Positions 1 to 10,047 of a DNA stretch of 64,000 bases are shown here, one piece after another (within the stretch, counting starts at the first letter, position 1; each line of letters begins with the position of its first letter). A program made the position numbers and the translations under genes. Location: contig MSJI02000724.1 in the NCBI GenBank assembly GCA_001931905.2, forward strand, positions 1 through 64,000, read 5' to 3'. Under the pieces are notes generated by a model. The model ran no database searches. It was not told where the DNA came from and was given only the letters and a program-made list of their open reading frames with translations. The stretch comes from Cladosporium sp. IMV 00045. Taxonomy: Eukaryota > Ascomycota > Dothideomycetes > Cladosporiales > Cladosporiaceae.

Positions 1-147
1 AGACGATTCTGTACTCCACTGAAGTGAGTGATCTACTAAACATACCTAACTTTGGTACGAGCGCATGGCTAACAGATTTATCAGGAGGGCTTCGAGATAC
101 CCCAAGACGCGGATGGCGAGTTTGCGGCAGAGGAGGAGACTTTCTAG
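1..147 (+). CDS. Bim1/EB1 microtubule plus-end protein, 3' end only
   Basis: C-terminal end of a microtubule end-binding protein; the rest lies to the left of the window. Bases 1-23 encode the end of the EB1-homology domain (..TILYSTE), 24-84 is an intron (GTGAGT donor, GCTAAC branch site, TCAG acceptor; an acceptor at 75 is also in frame), and 85-147 encodes an acidic tail ending in EEETF, comparable to the EEY/F tail that EB1 proteins use to bind CAP-Gly partners. The same end is found in the complete gene at 44424-45375 on the minus strand, with the same intron. The identity rests on that full copy. The missing 5' exons may be those at 59657-59801. Confidence 0.85.
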
Positions 148-663
148 ATGCATCCATATTGTACACTTGCTGCGGCGTTCTAGCGTTGCATGATGTGCAT
201 AGCTATCATGGTATATGCAATGGCTCGGCTGCGTGATTACTGAGGTGATAGGGGGCAGGAGCAGAGATACCACAATTACTGGAGCCTATCGCTCCATTCC
301 TTTTCTTGTTTAGCAGTGCATTGAATTCCTCACAATCAGACAGAAATATATGCCTCACAACATTCGTGTCTCTTGTGGATTACTCTTCTTTTCATTGCTG
401 TGTCGATAGCTAATAGTAAGGGGCTCAGTGATGAAAAGCACGCCATGAAAGCTGGCCAATAGACGCGCTGGCTGTCGCACGACGTTTCTAGGAGGTAGTA
501 GGGGACAACTTGCGATCGGCCTAAAATTATAATCAATTGAACGTCTTCTTTCTTCCACCCTGAGACTTCATACCTTGCACTTTCACTCATTCTACTTTGC
601 CACTGCATATCCGTTTGCTCAAAAGTCTCCCCATAACGCGATCATAAGAGGCCCTTAAGAGAC
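148..663. other. Intergenic, EB1 3' end to Hut1 promoter
   Basis: No gene seen. Mostly colinear with the reverse complement of 43913-44423, so it belongs to the duplicated block. It should hold the EB1 3' UTR and the Hut1 promoter; no clear TATA box was found. Confidence 0.6.
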
Positions 664-1916
664 ATGGTCTCAAACGGCAGCGTGCGCCAACGAAATGTCA
701 ATGGCAAAATCCCCGAACCCGTGGACGGCATCTTGAAAGCAAGCAAAGACCAAGCCGGCATCACCAAAGCCAACAATCAAAAATCTGGCAGCAACATTAG
801 AGATCTGGTTATCTGCGTCTCTGGAATTTATGCCGCTTTCTTAACTTGGGGTGTTCTTCAGGAGAGAATCACGACAACAAACTATGGCACCGAGACAAAC
901 CCAGAGGTCTTCAGATTCCCCGTCGTGGTCAACACCGTCCAGTCATTCTTTGCCGCAATCTTAGGCTGGATCTACACCTACCAAACGAGGACGTCCGCGA
1001 CTGACAAGCCCATCTTTCCCTCGACAAAGATATTCGGTCCCTTGGCGCTGGTGTCTCTTACCTCGTCTCTCTCCTCGCCGTTCGGATATGCGAGTCTTGC
1101 ACACGTGGACTATATCACCTTCATTCTCGCCAAATCATGCAAGCTCCTGCCTGTCATGTTCCTGCACGTGACGCTTTACCGCCGCAAATATCCTTTCTAC
1201 AAGTATGCCGTGGTTGCTCTCGTGACTGCCGGCGTGGCAATCTTCACCCTCCACCAGCCGGCCGGCTCGAAGAAGAAGGGAAGCCAGAGCGGAAACTCAA
1301 CTTACGGACTGATGCTTCTTGGTATCAACCTCCTCTTCGACGGTCTCACAAACTCCACCCAGGACGATATCAATGCGACCTTCAAGCCCTATTCTGGCCA
1401 GCAGATGATGTGTGCCCTCAACTTCATGCAGACTCTTTTCACTGGCGCGTTCCTCTTGCTCTCGCCCTACATCGCGCAAACGGGGATTGGCGCGTACGTC
1501 GGCATGGGCATTGGAAAGAATGCTGGCGAGTTGTACGGTGCTCTTGCGTTCATTGAAAAGCACCCTAGCGTCGCCTACGACATTCTTGGTTTCGCTGTTT
1601 GCGGTGCCGTCGGCCAATTGTTCATCTGTGAGTGCATCTTCGCCCCCGGCTGATATCCGTATCTCTGCTGACAATCTATTCACCAGTCTACACGCTTTCC
1701 ATTTTCGGCTCTTTGTTCTTGGTCACTGTCACCGTCACAAGGAAAATGCTGACCATGATCATCTCGGTCGTCTGGTTCGGACACAGCCTCGGTGGCATGC
1801 AATGGGTCGGTGTTGCCTGTGTGTTTGGTGGCATCGGAATCGAAGCCGAGCTGGGCAAGCGGGAGAAGGCTGCAAAGGCGAAGAAGCTGGCGGAGGCTGA
1901 AAAGCGTGCTGCGTGA
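664..1916 (+). CDS. HUT1: Hut1-type ER nucleotide-sugar transporter (SLC35B family), copy A
   Basis: Multipass ER membrane transporter of the drug/metabolite superfamily. Yeast Hut1 is linked to UDP-galactose transport into the ER lumen; the human relative SLC35B1 has been described as an ATP/ADP exchanger, so the substrate cannot be read from sequence. Coding is join(664..1627,1687..1916), 397 residues. The intron splits a Phe codon, giving ..QLFIFYTLSIFGS... Family landmarks are an N-terminal helix with GIYAAFLTWGVLQERI near residue 55, a Lys-rich loop near 205, VTVTRKMLTMIISVVWFGH, then QWVGVACVFGGIGIEAE. The tail is charged and ends KRAA, resembling a dilysine ER-retrieval signal (inference). 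The copy at 42660-43912 has the same exon lengths and about eight amino-acid changes. Confidence 0.93.
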
Positions 1917-2793
1917 GCGGTTTGGAAGGTTTCTGAGAGCTATAGCTCGTGTAGAGTTATACATGTATACAAAGATAGGCGTTGTGTACGGAGGCTGAGA
2001 TGTCGCCGGGAATCCCGTCGGTGGGCGGCACCGCTTGTCATACATTGGGACGCACATGCATGAACCGCTGTGATACCCATCGAATGATGCATTCCGTATC
2101 AATCCACATCCACTTGGATTACATACACCTGAATGGCTTTCTTTAAAGAGAACAGGTAGAGAACAAGACGGGAGTAAGTGTCAACCTGAGATGCCTTGGG
2201 ATGTGCACTTCTGGCGTGTGAGTTCGAACGTGCCGGTGAGTGTTTCACAGCAACAGATGCTGAGGTGCGCAGCATCGATCAGCTCATGCAGTAATGCAGT
2301 GAGGGACACCAGTACCAGATTGTAGGTATTTCGTTCTTCCTTACAATGATCTTTGGCCACGACATTTGGGCCGCAGCCCGCGGTCGTCCCACCGGTTATC
2401 CACAAGCCAACGAGAACAGAGTATGGTAGGTTGCGTGCATGTATCTGCAGAGCGAAGCGCATATGTATTCTGTACGCGCTGACCGGCGCCACGCTTTCAA
2501 GTGGCTTTTGTGTTGTTGCCTTAGCGAGGCCTGCATTCACTGAAGTTCAGCCTGGGATCTAGCCCCAGGCAAAGTAGAAAGCGCAGGGAGCTGCAACCAC
2601 CGAAGCTAGCAGCTTCGCCAGCGCGCGCATCTCTCCACCAGCAAACGCGGGTTAAGTTTACCAATTCCTTCTTTTGGTCTTAGACACTCCCTATTACCGT
2701 TTATTTGGCTTTCGATCATCTAAACTCTCGCTCTGTTGAAGACGACATCTGCACCAACTGGCGGCCGCGAGGGCAGCACCGGCAGTAGTCACG
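1917..2793. other. Intergenic, Hut1 to CCCH gene
   Basis: No supported gene. It is conserved with the reverse complement of 41775-42659. A minus-strand open frame (about 2540-2181) is kept in both copies but lacks an in-frame ATG here and differs by a single-base indel near its start. A pyrimidine-rich leader (about 2660-2740) precedes the CCCH start. Confidence 0.5.
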
Positions 2794-4458
2794 ATGAACG
2801 GGCACGACCACTCAACCCCGTCTACGGCCCTTTTAGAACGCTTCGAGGCGTTTCGTCAGTCCGATAGAGAGCGCGAAGCTTTCGTCGCCGACCTCGTCCA
2901 GAAGTACCAGGAATTGCAGACCCGTTACCAGGAAAAGTGCGGCGACTTCGAGAATGAAGTTGAGTCGCGCCGTATTTGGTACAATGCTGCTAAAGTTCGC
3001 GAGTCTGAACTTATGAGTTTGCGTCAGGCGTCGGTAAGCGCGTACATCACTTGTCACGGCAGGTGATCTCTGAAGTTGACATGCATCGTGATCGAAGGGG
3101 AGTAATCCGTTTGCCATGGTCCTCCTGGACGGTGATGGCGCTATAGTAAGTTCTTGAAAACTTCTCGATGTGGCAAATCAAACGTCATCCTAAGGACCCT
3201 TCGCAGTTTGACAATTATCTCTATGCTCAAGGAAAAGACGGAGGCGCCGAGGCCGCTTCGCTCCTGCACGCAGGCCTCAAGACGCAACTCAGTCAACTTT
3301 ATCCGGAAGCGCACGTATCCGACTGGAATATTGTCGTCAACGTGGTGCTTAATGCGCAAGGCCTAGGCACGAAACTCCAGGCATGCGGCATCATTGATAA
3401 TCCCAACGAGCTTTCGGCTTTCGGGCGAGCTTTTGGACTCGCTCACCCTCTTTTCAACTTCATAGACGTCGGCAATGGCAAGGAGCGAGCCGACCACAAG
3501 ATCCGAGAGACACTCCGTCTGTTTCTACCGATGCCCCAGTGCAAGCATATCTTCTTTGGGCCATGCCACGACAACGGCTATCTCCCCGTCCTTGAGCCTT
3601 TCAAGCGCGACCAATCCACATCAACTCGCATCTCCCTTGTCGAAACTACCCCTGCGGAGCCAGGCTTCGCAGCTCTGGGTTTCAAGAGAGTAAAGTTCCC
3701 AGATGTCTTCCGTGACACAAATCTACCCAACAGGCCCAGCATAGCTCCCGTTACCTCGCCCGCACCCAGGTCGCTACCTGTGCGAACCGCTTCTAGCGTA
3801 CAAGCTTCAACATCTGCTTTCCCACCGATAGGCACGATTGCCACAAAAGACAGCTCAAAGCCTAAGAGCCCAAGCCCTGTGCAGGCTTCGACAGACTCCA
3901 ATTCGTGGGCTACAGTTGGCAAATCTAGTGGACCCAAGAATATCGACATCGCGCCGAAAAAAGTTGCACCACGTCGCCACGTCGTCCTCAATGCCGACGA
4001 CGAGAGGCTCGACGCACCTCTGCCGCGTCCCGACCTAGGCGCCGAGAAGCGTTTCCTCGCCCGCACCAAGGAACAAGGCAAATGCTGCAACAACTATCAT
4101 CTCACCGGCCACTGTCCGACCGGCGAGTATTGCGACTACATCCACGGCGAGCGCCTGAGCCCGGGCGAGATTCTAGTGATGAAGCATAAGGCGCGCTCCA
4201 TCACATGCGCAGCTCGTCAGTCGTGCCGTGACGTCGACTGCACGTTCGGACATCACTGCAAGTTCGGCGGTAAAGGCTGTTATTCGGATAGTTGCTGGTT
4301 CAGCGATACCCACTACATGGATTTGGTGAGTAGTCCCCATCATCGATGCGTCTGTGCAATACAGCATACTAATCTCTGCACAGGAGCCCGCCAAGCGCGT
4401 CTTCGAAAATGGAGAGGAGGAGTGGCTCACGGCCTATCTGGAGAGAGTCCGCAAGTGA
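2794..4458 (+). CDS. Tandem CCCH zinc-finger protein with N-terminal DUF7923-like domain, copy A
   Basis: Probable RNA-binding protein. Coding is join(2794..3033,3098..3145,3207..4325,4384..4458), 493 residues. Exon 1 is charged and probably coiled coil (about 15-75). Next is a globular domain beginning NPFAMVLLDGDGAI (about 84-96) and running to about 260. It matches the fungal DUF7923 type; its acidic positions (DGDG, then FIDVGNGKERADHKI, then CHDNGYLPVLEPF) suggest a PIN/NYN-like fold, which is my inference. A Ser/Pro linker follows, then zinc fingers: a canonical C-x8-C-x5-C-x3-H (CCNNYHLTGHC...CDYIH), then C-x5-C-x4-C-x3-H and an atypical C-x6-C-x4-C-x5-H. Phases agree across all three introns. 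The homeolog at 40336-41774 is broken. Function is not established. Confidence 0.85.
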
Positions 4459-5043
4459 TCGTTGTAAAACTATACGAAACCCTATCGCGAACATGCTTGC
4501 TCGCATTTTCGCTGTCGGTGGGTTTGATGGATGGATTTTCGGATTTCCAGGCGCCGTGGTTTTCGAGAATGGGGAGAACGCAACAGCTGCTCGACGGCCT
4601 AATAAAATTAGCACACGTAATATGGTAAATCAGTATGTAACATGACAACGCAGAGGTAGCTTCAATACCGCAGAAGTATATTCTCAGAAATTATCGCTAT
4701 GGTTGAGTATGTGTTTGTATGTTTTCAGCTATGGTGGAACCTTCTTTGGATCGCTCCAGCTCCAACATATCTACATGCAAGCGACTTCGCTTCGAGCTGA
4801 ACTCTGGACTGTGTCTGATCGTCCTTCACCGCAATGGCAAACCCAGATCTGGAAGATAAAAAGCCACAGTCCATCTTTTAGATACGTGCTCTGTACGACA
4901 TGTATAGTACGCTCCTCCGGAGTTGAAGATGAGTATGATTAGACGAGCACATTCAGAACCATCATTTCTACGGCGATGATGCCAGCGGCAATGTTGAGCA
5001 TTATATACGTTGAACCACCAAATGACGCCATCAATCCTCATCA
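4459..5043. other. Intergenic, CCCH 3' flank to tRNA
   Basis: No gene seen. About 550 bases at the left of this interval, together with the CCCH gene's last two zinc fingers and last exon, are absent from the second copy. Similarity to the second copy resumes patchily from about 4900 and is strong from about 5022 into the tRNA. Confidence 0.5.
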
Positions 5044-5125
5044 AGTTCTATGGTGTAGGGGCAGCACTTCGGATTTTGAAGACTTCAATATTCCGACAAC
5101 CCCGGTTCGATCCCGGGTAGGACTA
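5044..5125 (+). tRNA. tRNA-Gln(TTG) with 11-nt intron, copy A
   Basis: The cloverleaf folds by hand: acceptor stem 5044-5050 with 5118-5124 (one G-T wobble), discriminator A at 5125, D stem GTG/CAC, anticodon stem TCGGA/TCCGA, T stem CCCGG/CCGGG around TTCGATC. The anticodon loop reads TT-TTG-A followed by an 11-nt intron at the canonical 37/38 position. Intron and anticodon form TTGAA-GAC-TTCAA, so the intron can pair with the anticodon, as in many eukaryotic pre-tRNAs. The gene is identical at 40020-40101. Confidence 0.93.
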
Positions 5126-5563
5126 GACTTGAACAGCATCTCCAGAAGGTGATGATACCCTTTTACATTTTTGTCACTGGTATGGTAGCACGCATGCAGC
5201 TATGCCGGCGACGTATATGGAATGACAGCACTATACTTGTCCATCAGCTAAAAAAAAAAAAAAAACAACTCAAGTCCAGATGAAAGACAAGACAGATAAG
5301 GCATCACTTTTGTTGCCTGGAAAAAACGCGGGGAGAGACCCGCGAGCTTGTCGAGTGTTTTGTTTACATCCAAGCGTCCCCAAGCTCGACGTCAGACGCA
5401 AATTGAAACACATCCACTCGTGTCAATGCACCGACCAGACTAACCAGACCCCGTTCCCATTCCTCTACGCTACTGGCATCCTGCCAAATTGTTTCATTCT
5501 GCCTACATACTCCAGCGCACACTTTCTCTTACAAGGCGTCTGAGCACGCATCAAAGCCTCAAC
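5126..5563. other. Intergenic and 5' leader of KEN-protein gene
   Basis: Contains a poly-A run near 5250-5266. From about 5265 to the start codon it is closely conserved with the reverse complement of 39597-39950. The open frame in this leader is not counted as a gene: its start is not conserved between the copies. Confidence 0.5.
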
Positions 5564-8202
5564 ATGGCTCGCCGTTCAACAAGACTCTCGAGCAGGAACT
5601 CTGCCACGCCGCAGGTATGTTTACTTGATACCTGATCATTTATCATCTGCTGATCACTCTATAGCCCGTCAAGAGAGTTTCGCTCTCTCACGAGACGCCG
5701 TCTGCGCGCGTTCCACGTACCGTGCCGGCCAAACTCGCCGCTCTCAACGAGAACGATGAGATGCCCGGCGCTTTCCCAGGCTCTCCCAAAGAACAAGAAA
5801 CCCCAACCGTCCCGTCAAAGCGTGTCAGAACTGTCGAGCCTCCAAAGGATGCGACTCCCAAGACCACAGCGCCGCCAGAGGCGTCTACTGAAGAAATGCA
5901 CCCGAAGCTACTTCACCAATCCACCGCAAAGCCTCGCGATGAGGCGCGTTGGCTAGGCTTTTCCAACATGCCTCCTGCGACCGAACCACCAAAGAAGAAC
6001 AGCAAGATCGCTGAAATTCAGTCCACTCCTTCACGCACTACGAAGAAGGAGCATGCATTCAAATCTCCCGAGTTCCCATTCACGTTCCGCCGCGAACAAT
6101 CACTGGAATTGTCCCCTGAAGCAAAGAAGATGATGGAGGAGAAGCGCGCAGAAGCGCTCCTTATCAAAGGGCAAATGAAGAGTGAGGGTGAAGCTGTACA
6201 GCTGGCTGGAGAGGCGCTCGGCCGCAAGTTCGCACAACCCAAGGGCAAGAAGAGCAGGTTCAGTGAGCTACACGAGGCCGCATTCAACAAGATGGATTCG
6301 ATCGCTGGCCACGCTTCTGCATACCGCAAGGATCCCACTAGGCTGGCTACGGCCGCAGAGTCAAAGGTTCCTGCGCAGACTCCGAGCAAGTCTCTCAAGA
6401 GGACCCAGTCAAAGGCCGATCTGGACAACATCGAGGCGACACCGTCCAGAACCCTCCCGCGCACTACGTCCAAGTCGAACCTCACACAGCCTGGGAGCCA
6501 GCTGCGTCGCGCTCCCTCAATGAAGAATCTCCGCGATGACCCTAGTGGAGATGGCTCTCCTGCAAAACGCGTCAAGCGTGCCGACAACCACGACGTTTCA
6601 AACACGCGTCCCGCAAGCAGTGACAGCGAGAAGGCACACCCAAGCACACCACAGCACATCAAAGACTCGCGCGCACAGCCGACTTATCCGAACCTAGATC
6701 ACCTGTCAACTCCCACACAATCATCTCTCGCCCGCGCTGCCAGTGTCAAATCGGGCAAAGCGACCAGCAAGATTCCTGGTCTGAGCCTCGCCAAGTCACC
6801 TTCAAAATCAAATCTCGCTGAGTCGAGCAAGAGCAGTCCGAAGGCTGAAACGCCATTGCTGGCGAAGTCGCCAAGTAAGGCCGGCGCCACGTCGCACGGC
6901 AACACTACGCCCAACACTGCGGACAAGCCGACTGGAGATAATAAAGCGCAGCCCATGATGGACGCTTCCCTCGCCCGCACGCCCGCAAAGGTTGGCGTGC
7001 ATAAGCCTCTGCGTCCTGACCAAGATGCCAGCCCATCTCCGCAGAAGAAAGAACCCCAGGCGCCTCTCCTCTCTCGCAGTCCGCTCAAGATGTCTAGATC
7101 TAAAGGACCAGAAATCGAAGAGGATGCTGGAAAGCAGACCAAGGTCCCTTTCCTGTCCAAGTCCCCCTCCAAGGCCGCACACGATCAAAACCCATTTGCA
7201 CCTGCAGTCTCCCAATCCGCCGTCAAAAGCACAGGCAACAGTCTCATCGGTCGCTTCAATTTGCTCCGCTCTTCGCCTATCAAATCCATTCTTCGCACTC
7301 CTCAGCGCCTCTACTCTGATGACCCGAGCAAGATTGCTGCCGGCACACACTTTGCAACACCCCCGAAGTTTGGTGGTGGTTCCAAGCTCCCAGGTCCACC
7401 TCCAGCGACCGCTCCTGTACGCAAGCACGTTGACTTCTCTTCCTCTACCATCGCTCGCGAAGCGACTAAGAGCGCCACGCCTTCGGATGATGCTTCACCT
7501 CAAGACGTGGATGCCCCGCTCGATACCGAGGCCCCCACCACCACCAACTACCCTTCGCTTCCTACCATCATGAGTCCGGTCGCCGAGCCTACCCTGGAGC
7601 GTCGCCGCCAGACCATTGCACCGGGCGACTTCACATTCCGTGCTGGTGACGGAATCGTTTTTGGCCCGTCTTCTCTAGCGCCGCCGGCATCCGAGAAGCG
7701 TCCTTCTACCATTCGCCATGTATCTGCCGAGCCAGACATCGTGCCTTCCGGTATTGCAGCGAGCCAGAAAAAGCGCAAGTTCGATTTTGAGAACAAAATC
7801 AACGCCAATCCAGCTGAGCGTTCTCCAACCGTCACTGGCGGCAGCAAAAAGCGCAAATTTGCATTTGAGAACAGCGCTGCTGCCAACTCTGCGGAGCCTA
7901 CCAGCACTTCCGACAAGGAGAACGGTGGCGCGACTGAGGAGGCCGAAGAGGAGAACGAGAGCCGACCCTCCAAGCGCGTCAAGTCGGAGCCGAAGACGAG
8001 CAGGAATGCGCCAAAGCCTGTTCCTAAAGCTGCTCCTAAGCCTACCTCTTCGAGAATGCCCACTCTCGGCGTCAAGCCCAAAGCCAAGGCCAAGTCTGCC
8101 CCCGTCCCTCCTCCTGCTCCAAAGGAGGAGAAGAAGAAGCCGGCCACTTCCATCAGTATGGCCAGGCTGGCTGAATTGTCCAAGCCGAAGCGTCGTGGCT
8201 GA
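5564..8202 (+). CDS. Long basic disordered protein with conserved central block and KEN box, copy A
   Basis: I do not recognise a named family. Coding is join(5564..5614,5665..8202), 862 residues. The first exon encodes MARRSTRLSSRNSATPQ; the start is supported by identical structure in the second copy. The protein is Ser/Pro/Lys-rich and largely disordered. One likely folded or helical block lies at about 168-240 (EAKKMMEEKRAEALLIK..., then GRKFAQPKGKKSRF, then KMDSIAGHASAYR). Short motifs include many SP/TP phospho-sites, repeated AKSPSK, an RVxF-like RKHVDF near 603 (possible PP1 docking), SPIKSILRTPQR near 555, two KKRKF basic patches near 720 and 746 (possible NLS), and a KEN box near 768. 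This composition suggests a nuclear or cell-cycle protein, by inference only. Confidence 0.8.
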
Positions 8203-8997
8203 ACCCCTTTTCATGACGGCACACACCTAATGCGCTTCAGTTGGGGTTTCGCGTCTCCCTTGAGCGCGCATCAACGGCTTTCCACCGCGTAACTTTTCGT
8301 AACTTTTCTTCTACTTCTTTCTTGTCTGTTTTTGTAACGATGGCGTCAATATGGTATGGTTATGGGTGGAAAACTGGACGGTCTGGGTCAAGGGGCGTTG
8401 GATTCTAACCGTCTTGGATTGGTTGAGATTGAGACTTCCCTGGTTTTGGAATGACAATAACAAGTATAACACTCGAGTACTGTTTGTATATTAGCGCAAG
8501 CGAATGCATAGCTTTACACCTTCTAAAACGTGTATTCTACTTTTGACTTCATGATTCACTATGGTTTCCATATGAGCGTAGCTAATAGTAAAACACATGA
8601 GACAGGCCTGACCTCCATTTCTGCGCACATATCGTTGGGTCAAGACGTGAGTCGAAGAGGTGAGTTAAACTCAGATATAATTCAGATCGTTTACTCTCAT
8701 TATTCGCGCAACGCAGTTCAAAGGTGTCATCAGCGAGCAAAGAACGCAGAACCAACGACCCAGGCATCGATCGTCTCCCCTAACGAAGGAACTCCATTTC
8801 CCTGCGCCTTCGCTGAACGGCCAATCAACGCGTGCAAAAGAGCTCGGAAAGAGAAGCCCAAAACATCAGTGAATTTGAATAGAACACTTTCACAGAAACA
8901 CGCCTGGCCTGTGCCGAGCAAATGCACATCCACAAAGACTGCTCGACATCCGGCCATCCAAACCTCCGAAATCGAACTTCACCCCAGAACAACAACA
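8203..8997. other. Intergenic containing a synteny breakpoint
   Basis: Bases 8203 to about 8529 match the reverse complement of about 36640-36957 (KEN-protein 3' flank, including GCGCAAGCGAATGCATAGC). Beyond about 8530 the match stops and sequence unique in this window begins. No gene is supported between 8530 and 8997. Confidence 0.6.
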
Positions 8998-10047
8998 TCA
9001 CGGCGACCCAGCATCGCCGCCCAACACCGGCCTAGCCGCGACCTTCCTAGGTGAAGCGCTCTTCCCCCTCCTCCTCTCCCTCGCCTGCGGCGGCTTCAGC
9101 AAGCAACGATACGCATGCCTAAACCAAGCCGTCCGGCCCTTCTCGCCCATAACAACAAGCACCCACCTCGAGCAACCTCTACACAACGCCTCCGCATCTC
9201 CCACGCCGCGCGCCGCCCCCGCCGTCGGCCGCAGGCGCACCGGGTTTGGCAGGTACGCTCCCGTGGCGCAGCTGATGCCGTGCGCGAAGTGCATGTGGTA
9301 CCAATACGCGCTGTCCTTGAGGGTCAGCCACGAAGCGCAGTGCCCGCACCAGCCGGCGCGGTTGGAGCCGTCGCCGCGCACGTAAGTCGGCGTGTACAGG
9401 TCGTCGATCCAGCGGGGGGGTTGTTGGCGCGGGTGGAGGGGGTCGTTGGGCGTGGTGTTGTGGGTTTGTGGGGGGATGTGGAGGCGGGTTGGTTGGGAGG
9501 GGGTGGTTGAGGGGGTGAGGTGTTCGAGGCTGAGGCCGTGGGTTTGGAGGTCGTGGCGGGAGGGTTGGGAGGTTGAGGGGAGGGAGTGGCGTTGATAGTC
9601 CCCGTTGATGGGGGATGATGTTGGTGGGGGCCGGAGGCCTCGTGTCTGAGCGTTGGTTCTGTGGGAAATGTAGAGTTGGTCTATGTCGGATTCGGAGAAA
9701 GAAGAATGGGAAGTGCTCTGGTCGACATCGGAGAGCTCGTTCAGCATGCCGTCGTATACAGGACCTTGAGCTGTTGTGCACGACGGGAATGAGTGATTAT
9801 ACTCCACAACTGCAGTCGATGACCCGCCGTACATGCTGCCGCTGTCGTGTTGCAGCCATGGAGAATGTGCCGTAAGCCAGCCATCCGGTGAAGATACAGA
9901 ACCTGGCTCCTGGTAGAGACCGACTGTATCGAACTGACCGCCCGAGACGTTCTGATAAGGACTGTCCAGATAAGTTGTTGTCGTGTCGGCGAATAGGTCC
10001 TCTTGCCATCCGCCGGTGAAGTCAAAATTCTCGTTGGTAACGTTCAT
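8998..10047 (-). CDS. Rua1/Meu26-like regulator with C-terminal DUF4451 zinc-binding domain
   Basis: A single exon encoding 349 residues. The start is the first ATG (10045-10047). The first 220 residues are Ser/Thr/Pro/Gln-rich and disordered with an acidic stretch (LSDVDQSTSHSSFSESDID), typical of fungal transcription factors. The C-terminal domain (about 225-325) has spaced Cys/His: WCGHCASWL, then KDSAYWYHMHFAHGISC, then LCRGCSRWV, then WFRHAYRC. I recognise this as the DUF4451 / Rua1 C-terminal domain, found in Ustilago Rua1 (regulator of ustilagic acid genes) and fission yeast Meu26. It ends with a basic tail. Codon use is strongly GC3-rich in the domain. Targets are unknown; no adjacent cluster suggests one. 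Confidence 0.82.
   Translation of the reverse strand: MNVTNENFDFTGGWQEDLFADTTTTYLDSPYQNVSGGQFDTVGLYQEPGSVSSPDGWLTAHSPWLQHDSGSMYGGSSTAVVEYNHSFPSCTTAQGPVYDGMLNELSDVDQSTSHSSFSESDIDQLYISHRTNAQTRGLRPPPTSSPINGDYQRHSLPSTSQPSRHDLQTHGLSLEHLTPSTTPSQPTRLHIPPQTHNTTPNDPLHPRQQPPRWIDDLYTPTYVRGDGSNRAGWCGHCASWLTLKDSAYWYHMHFAHGISCATGAYLPNPVRLRPTAGAARGVGDAEALCRGCSRWVLVVMGEKGRTAWFRHAYRCLLKPPQARERRRGKSASPRKVAARPVLGGDAGSP

Larger units (their letters stand above)
1..8529 (+). repeat. Duplicated block 1, copy A (inverted partner 36640-44570)
   Basis: EB1 3' end, Hut1, CCCH gene, tRNA-Gln and KEN protein in the same order and relative orientation as in the partner block read in reverse. Exon lengths are identical for the Hut1 and KEN-protein genes. 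The partner lacks about 800 bases around the CCCH 3' end. Confidence 0.93.

Noticed and set aside
2181..2540. Minus-strand open frame of about 119 codons conserved with 42039-42440
   Set aside because: No in-frame ATG in this copy, a one-base indel near the start between copies, amino-acid changes without constraint, and no recognisable domain.
5280..5543. Open frame in the KEN-protein leader, also seen at 39616-39996
   Set aside because: Starts differ between copies and the sequence lies directly in the 5' leader; no coding signature.
8530..9054. 174-codon plus-strand frame
   Set aside because: No ATG at its start, and its 3' part is antisense to the end of the Rua1-like gene.
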